A DNA stretch of 41,328 nucleotides from Betaproteobacteria bacterium (GTDB lineage: Bacteria; Pseudomonadota; Gammaproteobacteria; Burkholderiales; Thiobacillaceae), in the NCBI GenBank assembly GCA_016873935.1, contig VGVT01000021.1, positions 1 through 41,328 of the forward strand, given 5' to 3'. A program made the translations under genes and the position numbers. The first letter of the stretch is position 1. The number at the start of each line of letters is the position of its first letter. Shown one piece after another: positions 7,062 through 16,994 of the stretch. Under the pieces are notes generated by a model. The model worked only from the letters and a program-made list of their open reading frames with translations. It searched no databases and had not been told where the DNA came from.

Positions 7062-8411
7062 TTACAGCAGCAACCGGCGCACGTCGGAGAGCATGGCGCG
7101 CAGGTGGCTGGTGAAGCGGGCGCCGTCGGCGCCGTCGATGACGCGATGGTCGTAGGACAGCGACAGCGGCAGCATCAGGCGCGGCTCGAAAGTCTTCGCC
7201 GTCTTGTTCCACACCGGTTTCCAGTCGGAGCGCGAGACGCCCAGGATGGCCACCTCGGGACAGTTGATGATGGGCGTGAACTGGGTGCCGCCGATGCCGC
7301 CCAGGCTGGAGATGGTGAAGCAACCGCCCTGCATGGCGTCCACCTTGAGTTTTCTTTCCCGCGCCAGGTCCGACATTTCCGCCAGTTCACGGGCGATGTC
7401 CATGACGTCCTTCTTGTTGACGTCGCGCACCACCGGCACCACCAGGCCGTCCGGGGTGTCGCAGGCGAAGCCGACGTGGAAGTACTTCTTCAGCACCAGG
7501 TTTTCTCCGTCCGCGGCCAGCGAGGCGTTGAAGTTGGGATAGGCGCGCAGGGCGTTAACCACCGCCTTCATCAGGAAGGCCAGCAGGGTGAGCTTGACGC
7601 CGCGTTTGGCGGCCTCGTCCTGCATGGACTTGCGGAATTCCTCCAGGTCGGTGATGTCGGCCTCGTCGAATTGGGTGACGTGCGGGGCGGTCACCCAGTT
7701 GCGGTGCAGGTTGGCGCCCGACAGCTTCTTGATGCGCGACAGGGGCTGGCTTTCCACTTCGCCGAACTGGCTGAAGTCGATCACCGGCGCCGGCGTGATG
7801 CCCAGGCCGAAGGCCTCCCCGGCGGGCTTGGCGAGTTCCGCCTTGACCCAGCTCTGCACGTCCTCCTTGAGGATGCGGCCGCGCGGTCCGCTGCCCTTGA
7901 CGCGGGACAGCTCGGCGCCCAGCTCGCGCGCGAAGCGGCGCACCGAGGGGCTGGCGTGAGCCGGCTTGGCGCTGTCGAAGCCGGCATGCGCGGCCACCGG
8001 ATGCGGCCGGTTCCTGGGCGGGATGGGAGCGCGCGCCTGTGGCGCGGGGTTGGACGGCAGCGGTACGGAGGCCACCAGGGTGCCTTCCCCGCTGCCGGAG
8101 TCGGCGTCGACCAAGGGCGAGGGGGCGGTGAAGGACTTCACCACCGGCGCGGCTGATTTGGCGGCCGATTCGTCGGGGGCGTCCAGCAGCAGCACCAGGC
8201 TGCCGGCGGAGACCTTGTCGCCCACCTTGATCTTCAATTCCTTGACCGTGCCGGCGAAGGGTGCGGGGATGTCCATGGCGGCCTTGTCCGATTCCACGGT
8301 CATGATGGAATCGTCGGCGGCCAGGCTGTCGCCCGGCTTCACCATGAGTTCGATGACCTCGACGTCCTTGAAGTTGCCGATGTCGGGGACGAGGACTTCC
8401 TTGATGCTCAT
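7062..8411 (-). CDS. aceF: Pyruvate dehydrogenase E2, dihydrolipoamide acetyltransferase
   Basis: The acetyl-transfer core of the pyruvate dehydrogenase complex, 449 residues. Residues 1 to about 80 form one lipoyl domain with K43 (VESDKAAMD), followed by a Pro/Ala-rich linker. A peripheral subunit-binding domain comes next (ASPSVRRFARELG ... RGRILKEDVQSWV), then the catalytic domain ending SYDHRVIDGADGARF with H422 and D426 as catalytic residues. A single lipoyl domain is fewer than the three in E. coli; the lipoyl domain on lpdA may compensate. The ATG at 8411 gives the expected MSIKEVLVPDIGNFK start and lies 14 bases after the aceE stop, so the genes are co-transcribed. Confidence 0.95.
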   Translation of the reverse strand: MSIKEVLVPDIGNFKDVEVIELMVKPGDSLAADDSIMTVESDKAAMDIPAPFAGTVKELKIKVGDKVSAGSLVLLLDAPDESAAKSAAPVVKSFTAPSPLVDADSGSGEGTLVASVPLPSNPAPQARAPIPPRNRPHPVAAHAGFDSAKPAHASPSVRRFARELGAELSRVKGSGPRGRILKEDVQSWVKAELAKPAGEAFGLGITPAPVIDFSQFGEVESQPLSRIKKLSGANLHRNWVTAPHVTQFDEADITDLEEFRKSMQDEAAKRGVKLTLLAFLMKAVVNALRAYPNFNASLAADGENLVLKKYFHVGFACDTPDGLVVPVVRDVNKKDVMDIARELAEMSDLARERKLKVDAMQGGCFTISSLGGIGGTQFTPIINCPEVAILGVSRSDWKPVWNKTAKTFEPRLMLPLSLSYDHRVIDGADGARFTSHLRAMLSDVRRLLL

Positions 8412-8425
8412 CTTCTTGTCCCCCG

Positions 8426-11134
8426 TCACACGTTGACCGGGTTCGGCCGGTCGCTGTCGATGCCGTACTTCTTGATGGCCTCGGCGGCCTTGCCGGCGGG
8501 CAGGACGCCGTCGTCGGCGAGGGCCTTGAGGGCGGCCAGCACGACGTAATGGCGGTCCACCTCGAAGAAGCGGCGCAGCGCCTCGCGCGAATCCGAGCGG
8601 CCGAAGCCGTCGGTGCCCAGGGTCACGAAGCGGCGATGCACGTAGGGCCGGATCTGGTCGGGATAGGCGCGCATGTAGTCGGTGGCGGCGACGATGGGGC
8701 CGTCCGTGCCGTCCAGGCACTGCTCGACGAAGCTCACCTTCTGCTTCTTGTCCGGATGCAGCAGGTTCCAGCGATGGGTCTCCTGCGCCTCCCGGCGCAG
8801 CTCGTTGAAGCTGGTGGCGCTCCAGACGTCGGCGGCGACGCCCCAGTCGCGTTCCAGCAACTCGGCGGCGGCGATGACCTCGTGCAAGATGGTGCCGGAG
8901 CCCATAAGCTGGACACGGGGTTTGTTCTTACCCTTCCCCTTTATGCCCTTCAGGGTGCTTCCCCCTTCACCCTTCACCAAGAGGTAAAGCCCCTTCAGGA
9001 TGCCCTTCTCGGCGCCCTTCGGCATGGCCGGGTGGCTGTAGTTCTCGTTCATCACCGTCAGGTAATAGAACACGTCCTCCTGCTCCCGCACCATGCGGCG
9101 CAGCCCGTCCTGGATGATGACCGCCAGCTCGTAATGGAAGGTGGGGTCGTAGCTGACGCAGTTGGGGATGGTGGCCGCCATCAGATGCGAGTGGCCGTCC
9201 TCGTGTTGCAGGCCTTCGCCGTTCAGCGTCGTGCGGCCGGCGGTGGCGCCGAGCAGAAAGCCGCGCGCGCGCGAATCGCCGGCGGCCCAGGCCAGGTCGC
9301 CGATGCGCTGGAAGCCGAACATCGAGTAGTAGATGTAGAAGGGGATCATCTGCACGCCGCTGGTGCTGTATGCAGTGGCGGCGGCGAGCCAGGAGCTGAA
9401 GGCACCCGCCTCGTTGATGCCTTCTTCCAGAATCTGCCCGCCCTTGTCCTCGCGGTAGTACATGACCTGATCGGAATCCACCGGCTCGTAGAGCTGACCG
9501 ACGGAGGAGTAGATGCCCACCTGGCGGAACAGGCCTTCCATGCCGAAAGTGCGGGCCTCGTCGGGGACGATGGGCACGATGTGGCGGCCGATGGCCTTGT
9601 CGCGCAGCAGGCTGGTAAGAATGCGCACGAAGGCCATGGTGGTGGAGATCTCGCGCTCGCCGGTGGCTTCCAGCATGGCCTGGAAATTGGAGAGCGGCGG
9701 CGCCGCCAGGGGTTCGGCCTTGACGCGACGGCGCGGCATGTAGCCGCCGAGGGCGGCGCGGCGGGCCTGCAGGTACTTCATCTCCGGGCTGTCGTCGGCC
9801 GGCCGATAGAACGGCAGGTTGGGCAGGTCTTCATCGGAGATGGGGATGCGGAAGCGGTCACGGAAGGCGCGCAGGTCCTCCAGGGCCATCTTCTTGGCCT
9901 GGTGCGTCGGGTTCTGCGCCTCGCCGGAGGCACCCATGCCATAGCCCTTGATGGTCTTCGCCAGGATCACCGTGGGCTGACCGGTGTGCTTCGACGCCGC
10001 CGCGTAGGCCGCGTAGATCTTGTGCGGGTCGTGGCCGCCCCGGTTCAGGCGCCAGATGTCCTCGTCGGACATGGCGGCGACCAACTCCTTCAGTTCGGGG
10101 TACTTGCCGAAGAAGTGCTCGCGCGTGTAAGCGCCGCCCTTGGCCTTGAAGTTCTGGTACTCGCCGTCGACGCATTCCTCCATGCGCTTCTGCAGCAGAC
10201 CCTGGCTGTCCATGGCCAGCAGCGGATCCCAGTAGGAACCCCAGATGACCTTGATGACGTTCCAGCCGGCGCCGCGGAAGGCGGCTTCCAGTTCCTGGAT
10301 GATCTTGCCGTTGCCGCGCACCGGACCGTCCAGGCGCTGCAGGTTGCAGTTGACCACGAAGATCAGGTTGTCCAGCTTCTCCCGCGAGGCCAGGGTGATG
10401 GCGCCCAGGGATTCCGGCTCGTCGGTCTCGCCGTCGCCGAGGAAGGCCCAGACCTTGCGTCCGGAGGTGTCGGCGATGCCGCGGTCGTGCAGGTAGCGGA
10501 GAAAGCGGGCCTGGTAGATGGCCTGGATGGGCCCCAGGCCCATGGAGACGGTGGGGAACTGCCAGAACTCCGGCATCAGCCAGGGATGCGGGTAGGACGA
10601 CAGGCCGCCGCCGGCGGACTCCTGGCGGAAATTGGCGAACTGCTCCTCGCTGATGCGGCCTTCGAGGAAGGCGCGTGCGTAGACGCCGGGTGCGGAGTGG
10701 CCCTGGAAGTAGACCAGGTCGCCACCGCGCGAAGCGTCGATGCCATGAAAGAAGTGGTTGAAGCCGACTTCGTAGAGGGTGGCGGCGGACTGGTAGCTGG
10801 CGATGTGGCCGCCCACACCCGGCGCCTTCTCGTTCGCGCGCATGACGCAGGCCACCGCGTTCCAGCGGATCAGGCTCTTGATGCGGGTCTCGATGGCCAC
10901 GTCGCCTGGATGCTTTTCCTGTCGGTGCACCGGGATGCTGTTCACATAGGCGGTGGTGGCGTTGTAGGGCAGGTAGGCGCCGGAACGGCGCGCCTTGTCG
11001 ATGAGGCGCTCCAGCAGGAAATGGGCGCGCTCGGCGCCTTCTTCCTCGATGACGGCGGCAAGGGCGTCCAGCCATTCGCGGGTTTCCTGGGGATCGATGT
11101 CGGGCGTGCTGCCCGGCGTGTGGCTATTCGGCAT
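8426..11134 (-). CDS. aceE: Pyruvate dehydrogenase E1, homodimeric type
   Basis: Thiamine-diphosphate-dependent decarboxylation of pyruvate and reductive acetylation of E2. The 902-residue length and single-chain layout match the homodimeric AceE family. The ThDP motif is visible as FLGDGETDEPES ... VVNCNLQ (about residues 230-265), and the C-terminus ends with the family-typical VLGTDGFGRSDSRE-like segment. An unusual 12-residue segment, [12 protein letters not shown] at residues 724-735, lies between the strands GLYLLVKGE and RVQLMGSGTIL, where E. coli AceE is shorter; its DNA is a repeat also found in pepA. First gene of the operon; ATG at 11134 with CGGAG about 10 bases upstream. A 187-base divergent region separates it from pepA. 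Confidence 0.96.
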   Translation of the reverse strand: MPNSHTPGSTPDIDPQETREWLDALAAVIEEEGAERAHFLLERLIDKARRSGAYLPYNATTAYVNSIPVHRQEKHPGDVAIETRIKSLIRWNAVACVMRANEKAPGVGGHIASYQSAATLYEVGFNHFFHGIDASRGGDLVYFQGHSAPGVYARAFLEGRISEEQFANFRQESAGGGLSSYPHPWLMPEFWQFPTVSMGLGPIQAIYQARFLRYLHDRGIADTSGRKVWAFLGDGETDEPESLGAITLASREKLDNLIFVVNCNLQRLDGPVRGNGKIIQELEAAFRGAGWNVIKVIWGSYWDPLLAMDSQGLLQKRMEECVDGEYQNFKAKGGAYTREHFFGKYPELKELVAAMSDEDIWRLNRGGHDPHKIYAAYAAASKHTGQPTVILAKTIKGYGMGASGEAQNPTHQAKKMALEDLRAFRDRFRIPISDEDLPNLPFYRPADDSPEMKYLQARRAALGGYMPRRRVKAEPLAAPPLSNFQAMLEATGEREISTTMAFVRILTSLLRDKAIGRHIVPIVPDEARTFGMEGLFRQVGIYSSVGQLYEPVDSDQVMYYREDKGGQILEEGINEAGAFSSWLAAATAYSTSGVQMIPFYIYYSMFGFQRIGDLAWAAGDSRARGFLLGATAGRTTLNGEGLQHEDGHSHLMAATIPNCVSYDPTFHYELAVIIQDGLRRMVREQEDVFYYLTVMNENYSHPAMPKGAEKGILKGLYLLVKGEGGSTLKGIKGKGKNKPRVQLMGSGTILHEVIAAAELLERDWGVAADVWSATSFNELRREAQETHRWNLLHPDKKQKVSFVEQCLDGTDGPIVAATDYMRAYPDQIRPYVHRRFVTLGTDGFGRSDSREALRRFFEVDRHYVVLAALKALADDGVLPAGKAAEAIKKYGIDSDRPNPVNV
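8930..8965 (-). repeat. 36-bp in-frame repeat, copy in aceE
   Basis: Minus-strand bases 8965-8930 encode [12 protein letters not shown] (AceE residues 724-735). They match 12081-12116 in the aminopeptidase gene at 35 of 36 bases, in the same reading frame and the same orientation relative to the gene. The two proteins are unrelated. Confidence 0.93.
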
Positions 11135-11321
11135 GCAATGAGTCTCCGAACGAGTGGCGGGATCCCTATGCGCGGTGATCGCGATCCGGCGCGATCCGGC
11201 GTGGGTCCTGGTTTTCGTGGAACAATCGGGTTGATGGAAGCGGGCGCATTATCCGGATCGGGCGCTTGCCCGTCAATTCTTTAATACTGAGTATTCACGT
11301 TTTTAATATTAAGGTTGTCTA

Positions 11322-12848
11322 ATGAACAACTCCGCGAAAAAAACGGCTATCCCGGCGATCCTGGCCAGAGTGCAACAGAATAACGAAGTCCTCGTCCAGC
11401 GTAACGGCAAGCTTCGTCATCTGCTGAATATCCTGCCCGCCGGCACGGAATGGTTCGAGGTGCCGGACGCCGAGGCCGCCCGCGCCGCCCTGGCGCGCAA
11501 GGACAAGAAGCCCGGCGAGCTGTCGAAGTCTCCCTTGGTCCTGGAACTGCCCGGCGGCTGCCTGTCGGTCTGGCTGCGCCTGGACGAGGCGAAGCCGGTC
11601 TTCGACCGCCATGCCGCCCTGCGCCAGGCCCTGAAATCCTTGCTCGACGAGCACCCCGCGGAGCTCCACGTCGCCCTCTACGGCGCGGACGATTTCCGCG
11701 TCCGCGCCGCCGGTGAGGCCGCCTACGTGGCCTGGCTGAACGGTGCGCGCCTGCCCGCCTGGAAAAGCGAGAAGGCCCCGGCGGCACTGGAGCGGGTCGT
11801 GCTGCACGGTGTCTCCGGCCTGGATCTTAAGCGTGAGCAGGCATTGGCCGAGGGCAACACCCTCTGCCGGCAGCTCACCCTGCTGCCTCCGAACCTGCTG
11901 ACGCCGGCCACCTACCGCGAACGCATCCGCGTCCTGGCGCAGGAGGCGGGCTGGGGCATCGAGGAATACGACGTCAAGCGTCTGAAGAAACTCAAGGCCG
12001 GCGCCTTCCTGGCGGTGGCCCGGGGCAGTGGCCACGAGGACGCGGCCATCGTCAGATTGACCTACGCCGGCAAGGATCCAGGGGGAAGCACCCTGAAGGG
12101 CATAAAGGGAAAGGGTCAGCGCATCGCCCTGGTCGGCAAGGGCATCTGCTTCGACACCGGCGGGCACAACCTGAAGCCGGCGCGCTACATGCACAACATG
12201 CACGACGACATGAACGGTTCAGCCGTCGCCCTGGGCATCCTGCTGGCGGCGACCCGGATGAAACTGCCGGTCAATCTGGAAGTGTGGCTGGCCATCGCCG
12301 AGAACCACCTGTCTCCCGAGGCCTACACCCAGAACGAGGTGGTCACCGCACTCAACGGCACCACCATCGAGATCGTCCACACCGACGCCGAGGGCCGCAT
12401 GGTGCTGGCGGACACTCTGGCCCTGGCGGCGAAGGCGAAACCGCAAACCATCCTCGACTTCGCCACCCTCACCGGCAGCATGGCCACGGCCTTGGGCGAG
12501 CGCATGAGCGGCGTCATCAGCAACCGCGACGAGCTGGCGAAGCAGGCCGTGGCGGCAGGCCGGGCCTGCGGCGAGCGGGTGGTGGCCTTCCCCATGCCGG
12601 AGGATTACGACGAGGCCCTGGATTCGAGTGTGGCCGACGTCAAGCAATGCACGCTCGAAGGCGAGGCCGACCACATCCTCGCCGCCCGCTTCCTCAACCG
12701 TTTCGTCGGCGACACCCCCTGGCTGCACGTGGACCTGTCCGCCAGCCGCTGCAAGGGCGGGCTGGGCGCGGCGGGGTCGGACATCACCGGGTTCGGGGTG
12801 GGGCTGGGGCTGGAGCTGATTTCCCGAATGGCGGCGAAACAGGACTGA
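11322..12848 (+). CDS. pepA: Leucyl aminopeptidase family M17
   Basis: A cytoplasmic two-metal exopeptidase of 508 residues. The metal and catalytic residues fall in order: K273 and D278 ([11 protein letters not shown]), D296 (HDDMNGSA), D355, E357 and R359 (HTDAEGR). The spacing matches E. coli PepA (270/275/293/352/354/356). The usual NTDAEGR reads HTDAEGR, and the MKxDMxGAA motif is altered to MHDDMNGSA, so this may be a divergent branch. Just before the metal-binding strand, residues 254-265 are [12 protein letters not shown], encoded by the repeat also present in aceE. The ATG has AAGG 7 bases upstream. It is divergent from aceE across an AT-rich stretch around 11280-11315, and aroC follows after 41 bases. 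Confidence 0.92.
   Translation: MNNSAKKTAIPAILARVQQNNEVLVQRNGKLRHLLNILPAGTEWFEVPDAEAARAALARKDKKPGELSKSPLVLELPGGCLSVWLRLDEAKPVFDRHAALRQALKSLLDEHPAELHVALYGADDFRVRAAGEAAYVAWLNGARLPAWKSEKAPAALERVVLHGVSGLDLKREQALAEGNTLCRQLTLLPPNLLTPATYRERIRVLAQEAGWGIEEYDVKRLKKLKAGAFLAVARGSGHEDAAIVRLTYAGKDPGGSTLKGIKGKGQRIALVGKGICFDTGGHNLKPARYMHNMHDDMNGSAVALGILLAATRMKLPVNLEVWLAIAENHLSPEAYTQNEVVTALNGTTIEIVHTDAEGRMVLADTLALAAKAKPQTILDFATLTGSMATALGERMSGVISNRDELAKQAVAAGRACGERVVAFPMPEDYDEALDSSVADVKQCTLEGEADHILAARFLNRFVGDTPWLHVDLSASRCKGGLGAAGSDITGFGVGLGLELISRMAAKQD
12081..12116 (+). repeat. 36-bp in-frame repeat, copy in pepA
   Basis: Encodes [12 protein letters not shown] at residues 254-265 of the aminopeptidase. One base differs from the aceE copy, a silent change in a glycine codon (GGA versus GGG). 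It lies in a surface-loop position before the VGKG strand, where M17 enzymes normally have a short connection. Confidence 0.93.
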
Positions 12849-12850
12849 CA

Positions 12851-12859
12851 TGCGATAAT
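12851..12859 (+). promoter_or_regulatory. Possible extended -10 promoter for aroC
   Basis: TGCGATAAT directly after the pepA stop matches the extended -10 pattern TGnTATAAT. No good -35 hexamer is seen 17 bases upstream. Transcription would start about 25 bases before the aroC ATG. Confidence 0.35.
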
Positions 12860-12889
12860 CCTTTGCAAATTCTCAGTTTTCCTCCGCAA

Positions 12890-13996
12890 ATGTCCGGCAA
12901 CACCCTCGGTTTGGCCTTTTCCGTTACCTCCTTCGGCGAATCGCATGGGCCGGCCATCGGCTGCGTGGTGGATGGCTGCCCGCCGGGCCTGACCCTGTGC
13001 GAGGCGGACATCCAGATCGACCTGGACCGGCGCAAGCCGGGCACTTCCCGGCACGTGACCCAGCGGCGCGAGTCGGACACGGTGGAGATCCTCTCCGGCG
13101 TGTTCGAGGGGCGCACCACCGGCACGCCCATCGCCCTGCTGATCCGCAACGAGGACCAGCGCAGCAAGGACTACGGCAACATAGCCAGCACCTTCCGGCC
13201 CGGCCACGCCGACTACACCTACAACCAGAAATACGGTTTTCGCGACTATCGTGGCGGCGGCCGTTCCTCGGCTCGGGAGACGGCGGTGCGGGTGGCGGCC
13301 GGGGCCGTCGCGAAGAAGTGGCTGCGCGAAAAGTTCGGCACCGTGATTCGCGGCTATCTGGCCCAGCTCGGTCCCATCATGGTGCCCTTCAAGGCCTGGA
13401 GCGAGCTGGACGTGGAGGGCAACAGCTTCTTCGCCGCGGATGCTTCCTTTCTGCCCGAGCTCGAAGCCTACATGGACGAGTTGCGCAAGGAAGGCAACTC
13501 GGTCGGCGCCCGCATCAACGTGGTCGCGGAGAACGTGCCCGTGGGCCTGGGCGAGCCGGTCTACGACCGCCTGGACGCCGACCTGGCGCATGCCCTGATG
13601 AGCATCAACGCGGTGAAGGGCGTGGAGATCGGCGACGGTTTCGCCTGCGTGGCCCAGAAGGGCACCGAACATCGCGATGAACTGACGCCCGAGGGTTTCC
13701 TCTCCAACCACGCCGGCGGCATCCTGGGCGGCATTTCCAGTGGCCAGGACATCACCGCTTCCATCGCCATCAAGCCCACTTCCAGCATCCGCATCCCCGG
13801 CCGCAGCATCGACGTCGACGGCCGGCCGACCGAGGTGGTGACGCATGGCCGCCACGATCCCTGCGTGGGCATCCGCGCCACTCCCATCGCCGAGGCCATG
13901 CTGGCCATCGTGCTCATGGATCACGCCCTGCGTCAGCGCGGCCAGAATGCCGACGCGCGCTGCCCCACCCCCGTCATTCCCGGTTCAACCCGCTAA
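12890..13996 (+). CDS. aroC: Chorismate synthase
   Basis: Converts 5-enolpyruvylshikimate-3-phosphate to chorismate with reduced FMN, the last shared step of aromatic amino acid synthesis. The 368-residue protein begins [20 protein letters not shown], the classic N-terminal signature. It also shows the RPGHADYTY and [12 protein letters not shown] motifs that bind phosphate and FMN, and the C-terminal [11 protein letters not shown] signature. The reading frame stays open upstream into pepA, but ATG 12890 gives the family start. It is 41 bases after pepA, possibly with its own promoter. The product feeds the trp genes at 25383-27988. Confidence 0.96.
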   Translation: MSGNTLGLAFSVTSFGESHGPAIGCVVDGCPPGLTLCEADIQIDLDRRKPGTSRHVTQRRESDTVEILSGVFEGRTTGTPIALLIRNEDQRSKDYGNIASTFRPGHADYTYNQKYGFRDYRGGGRSSARETAVRVAAGAVAKKWLREKFGTVIRGYLAQLGPIMVPFKAWSELDVEGNSFFAADASFLPELEAYMDELRKEGNSVGARINVVAENVPVGLGEPVYDRLDADLAHALMSINAVKGVEIGDGFACVAQKGTEHRDELTPEGFLSNHAGGILGGISSGQDITASIAIKPTSSIRIPGRSIDVDGRPTEVVTHGRHDPCVGIRATPIAEAMLAIVLMDHALRQRGQNADARCPTPVIPGSTR

Positions 13997-14022
13997 GCCC
14001 GATCAAGCAAAGGAGCGAAAAA

Positions 14023-14262
14023 ATGATCGAAAGCCACGATCTCTTCCACGAGTTCCCCGAGCATGCCGAGACCATCCGCAAGCTCGTCCTGTCCAGCGAC
14101 CAGTTCGTCAAGATGATGCGGGACTACGACGACATCGACCACAAAATCCTGCGCATCGAGCAGCGGGTCGAGGCGGCCTCGGATCTGTATGAGGAGGAGC
14201 TCAAGAAGATACGCGTGAACCTCAAGGACAAGCTGTACCGCATGCTGGTGTCGGCGAAGTAG
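14023..14262 (+). CDS. YdcH/DUF465 small helical protein
   Basis: A 79-residue, highly charged helical protein of the DUF465 (YdcH) family, with the family core LVLSSDQFVKMMRDYDDIDHKILRIEQ and a C-terminal KKIRVNLKDKLYRML. Such proteins are soluble coiled-coil-like, and their function is unknown. It starts 27 bases after aroC with AAAGGAG upstream, so it is probably co-transcribed, and it ends at a strong terminator. Confidence 0.88.
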   Translation: MIESHDLFHEFPEHAETIRKLVLSSDQFVKMMRDYDDIDHKILRIEQRVEAASDLYEEELKKIRVNLKDKLYRMLVSAK

Positions 14263-14280
14263 GCGTGGCCACACCGCGAG

Positions 14281-14313
14281 CGGCCCGGAGACTCCCTCCG
14301 GGCCGTTTTGTTT
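14281..14313 (+). terminator. Rho-independent terminator after the YdcH-like gene
   Basis: CGGCCCGGAG (14281-14290), loop ACTCC, CTCCGGGCCG (14296-14305), then TTTTGTTT. It closes the pepA-aroC-ydcH-like unit just before the MFS gene. Confidence 0.9.
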
Positions 14314-14323
14314 ACAGCGCCGC

Positions 14324-15484
14324 ATGTCCGCGATGAGCCCGGTTCCCTACTGGCGCCTGTCCGGCTTCTATTTCTTCTATTTCGCCTTCGTCGGCGCCAT
14401 GGCGCCGTTCTGGGGGCTATACCTGCATTCCCTGGAGTTCAACGCCTTCCAGATCGGCGTGCTCATGTCCCTGCTCCAGGTCATGCGCATCTTCGCGCCC
14501 AACATCTGGGGCCACATCGCCGACCGCAGCGGTCGGCGCGTCGCCATCGTGCGCCTGGCGGCCCTGGCTTCCCTGCTGACCTTCGTCGGCGTGTTCTGGG
14601 CCACCAGCTTCTGGCCGCTGTTCGTGGTGATGAGCCTGATCAGCTTCTTCTGGAGCGCTTCGCTGCCCCTGGTGGAGGCGACCACCCTGTCGCATCTGGG
14701 CGACAGGACCGACCGCTACGGCCGCATCCGCCTGTGGGGCTCCATCGGCTTCATCGTCGTGGTGGTGGGCCTGGGCTGGGCCCTGGACCATGCTTCCATC
14801 CGCCTGGTGCCCTGGGTGGTGCTGGGCCTGCTGGTCGGCATCGTGCTCACGTCCCGCCTGATTCCGGAGGCGGAGATCGCCACACACGCCCAGGACCAGC
14901 CTCCCTTGCGCTCGGTGTTGCGCCAGCCGGCGGTGCTCGCCCTGTTTGCGGCGGCCATGCTGATGGCGGCGGCGCACGGCCCCTATTACACCTTCTTCAC
15001 CATCCACCTGGTGGACGTGGGCTACAGCAAGTCCCTGGCCGGATGGCTGTGGGCGCTGGGCGTGGTCTGCGAGATCGGCATCTTCCTGATGATGCCGCGG
15101 GTGTTCGCCCGGGTACGCGTGGAAACGGTATTACTGGCCACCCTGGTCATCGCCGCCGTCCGCTTCCTGCTCATCGGCTGGCAGGCGGACAACCTGCCGG
15201 TGCTGCTGCTGGCCCAGCTCTTGCACGCCTTTACCTTCGGCGCCTACCACGCTTCGGCTTTGGCCCTGGTGCACCGGCACTTCACCGGCCGGCATCAGGC
15301 GCGGGGACAGGCTCTCTACAACAGCCTGGCCTTCGGCGTCGGCGGCACCCTGGGCAGCCTCTATTCCGGCGCGGCGTGGGATGGCCTGGGCTCAGGCATG
15401 ACCTTCAGCCTGGCGGCGGGCTTCGCGATCATCGCTGCCCTCGTTTTTGCCTGGAAGGGCAGGCCTGGACAGGGCATGGCCTGA
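14324..15484 (+). CDS. MFS transporter (MFS_1-like, HcaT/YcaD type)
   Basis: A 386-residue inner-membrane protein with about twelve hydrophobic helices. The MFS loop motif appears as [13 protein letters not shown] after helix 2, and a second [11 protein letters not shown] segment is typical of the HcaT/nucleoside-symporter-like branch. The C-terminal half repeats the fold ([16 protein letters not shown]). The start could be 14324 or the second ATG at 14333; neither has a clear ribosome site, and the gene begins only 10 bases after the terminator T-run. Substrate unknown. The leucine genes follow after 73 bases. Confidence 0.85.
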   Translation: MSAMSPVPYWRLSGFYFFYFAFVGAMAPFWGLYLHSLEFNAFQIGVLMSLLQVMRIFAPNIWGHIADRSGRRVAIVRLAALASLLTFVGVFWATSFWPLFVVMSLISFFWSASLPLVEATTLSHLGDRTDRYGRIRLWGSIGFIVVVVGLGWALDHASIRLVPWVVLGLLVGIVLTSRLIPEAEIATHAQDQPPLRSVLRQPAVLALFAAAMLMAAAHGPYYTFFTIHLVDVGYSKSLAGWLWALGVVCEIGIFLMMPRVFARVRVETVLLATLVIAAVRFLLIGWQADNLPVLLLAQLLHAFTFGAYHASALALVHRHFTGRHQARGQALYNSLAFGVGGTLGSLYSGAAWDGLGSGMTFSLAAGFAIIAALVFAWKGRPGQGMA

Positions 15485-15557
15485 GTCCGGCCTTCGGTCT
15501 CGGCCGCGTGGGTGCTGTGTCATAATTCGCCACTTCCTAATATTGCCCGCTGAACGC

Positions 15558-16994
15558 ATGTCCGCCCGCACCCTTTTCGACAAGCTCTGGGACAGCCACG
15601 TCGTCAACGTGGAGCCCGATGGCACCGCTCTGCTCTACATCGACCGGCAACTGGTGCACGAAGTCACCAGCCCGCAGGCCTTCGAGGGCATGAAAATGAA
15701 CGGCCGCAAGCCCTGGCGCCTGGCTTCGCTGCTGGCGACGCCGGACCACAACATTCCCACCGCGGACAGGGACAAGGGCATCGCCGACCCCGTCTCCCGC
15801 ACCCAGGTGGAGACCCTGGACGCCAACTGCGCCGAATTCGGCATCACCGAGTTCGGCATGAACGATCCGCGCCAGGGCATCGTCCACGTCATCGGGCCGG
15901 AGCAGGGCTTTACCCAGCCGGGCATGACCATCGTCTGCGGCGACTCGCATACCAGCACCCACGGCGCTTTCGGCGCCCTGGCCTTCGGCATCGGCACCTC
16001 CGAGGTGGAGCACGTGCTGGCCACGCAGTGCCTGTGGCAGAAGAAGGCCAAGACCATGCAGGTGCGGGTGGAGGGCGAACTGAAGTTCGGCGTCACCGCC
16101 AAGGACATCGCCCTGGCGGTCATCGGCCGCATCGGCACCGCCGGTGGCACGGGTTACGCGGTGGAGTTCGCCGGCTCGGCCATCCGCGGCCTGTCCATGG
16201 AAGGCCGCATGACCCTGTGCAACATGGCCATCGAGGCGGGCGCTCGCGCCGGCATGGTGGCGGTGGACGAGAAGACCGTCGAATACATGCGCGGCCGGCC
16301 CTATGCGCCCAAGGGCGAACAGTTCGAGCAGGCCGCCGCCTGGTGGCGCAGCCTGGTGTCCGACGCGGGCGCGGTCTTCGACGCGGTAGAGGAACTGGAC
16401 GCGGCCGCCATCAAACCCCAGGTCACCTGGGGCACTTCGCCGGAAATGGTGGTGCCCGTCGACGGCCGCGTGCCCGATCCGGCCCATGCGCCCAATGCCG
16501 TGAAGAAATCCGACTGGGAGCGCGCCCTGGCCTACATGGGCCTGGCCGCCAATACGCCGATCGAGCAGATCAACGTCGACAAGGTCTTCATCGGTTCCTG
16601 CACCAATTCCCGCATCGAGGATCTGCGCGAGGCGGCCAAGGTGGCGAGCTGGGCGGTGGCGCAGAACCGCAAGGTGGCCGGCAACGTCAAACTGGCCATG
16701 GTGGTGCCCGGCTCCGGCCTGGTGAAGGCCCAGGCCGAGGCCGAGGGGCTGGACAAGCTGTTCACCGCCGCCGGTTTCGAGTGGCGCGATCCGGGCTGTT
16801 CCATGTGTCTGGCCATGAACGCTGATCGCCTGGAACCCGGCGAACGCTGCGCCTCCACCTCAAACCGGAACTTCGAGGGGCGCCAGGGGCAGGGCGGCCG
16901 CACGCATCTGGTCAGTCCCGCCATGGCGGCGGCGGCGGCCGTGTTCGGACATTTCGTGGATATTCGAGTATTGGCACATGAGGTGATGCAATGA
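15558..16994 (+). CDS. leuC: 3-isopropylmalate dehydratase large subunit
   Basis: The [4Fe-4S] aconitase-family subunit that isomerises 2- to 3-isopropylmalate with LeuD. It has 478 residues. Cluster ligands are C348 ([11 protein letters not shown]) and the pair C414 and C417 ([11 protein letters not shown]). The start [16 protein letters not shown] is the normal family beginning; the frame is open upstream but unneeded. The stop overlaps the ATG of the small lipoprotein gene by ATGA, so the operon leuC-entericidin-leuD-leuB is tightly coupled. Confidence 0.96.
   Translation: MSARTLFDKLWDSHVVNVEPDGTALLYIDRQLVHEVTSPQAFEGMKMNGRKPWRLASLLATPDHNIPTADRDKGIADPVSRTQVETLDANCAEFGITEFGMNDPRQGIVHVIGPEQGFTQPGMTIVCGDSHTSTHGAFGALAFGIGTSEVEHVLATQCLWQKKAKTMQVRVEGELKFGVTAKDIALAVIGRIGTAGGTGYAVEFAGSAIRGLSMEGRMTLCNMAIEAGARAGMVAVDEKTVEYMRGRPYAPKGEQFEQAAAWWRSLVSDAGAVFDAVEELDAAAIKPQVTWGTSPEMVVPVDGRVPDPAHAPNAVKKSDWERALAYMGLAANTPIEQINVDKVFIGSCTNSRIEDLREAAKVASWAVAQNRKVAGNVKLAMVVPGSGLVKAQAEAEGLDKLFTAAGFEWRDPGCSMCLAMNADRLEPGERCASTSNRNFEGRQGQGGRTHLVSPAMAAAAAVFGHFVDIRVLAHEVMQ

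Noticed and set aside
7950-8170. aceF linker as a third repeat-derived peptide in the operon
   Set aside because: The linker is Pro/Ala-rich as expected, and I found no second copy of its DNA or clear palindromes in the window.
8549-11284. A 911-codon open frame antisense to aceE, with similar long antisense frames opposite lpdA and leuC
   Set aside because: It mirrors a strongly conserved gene in a GC-rich genome, has no recognisable domains or ribosome site, and its composition is that of a reverse-frame shadow.
12284-12889. Extended upstream reading of aroC
   Set aside because: The frame lies inside pepA, and chorismate synthases begin at the MSGNTLG-type sequence at 12890.
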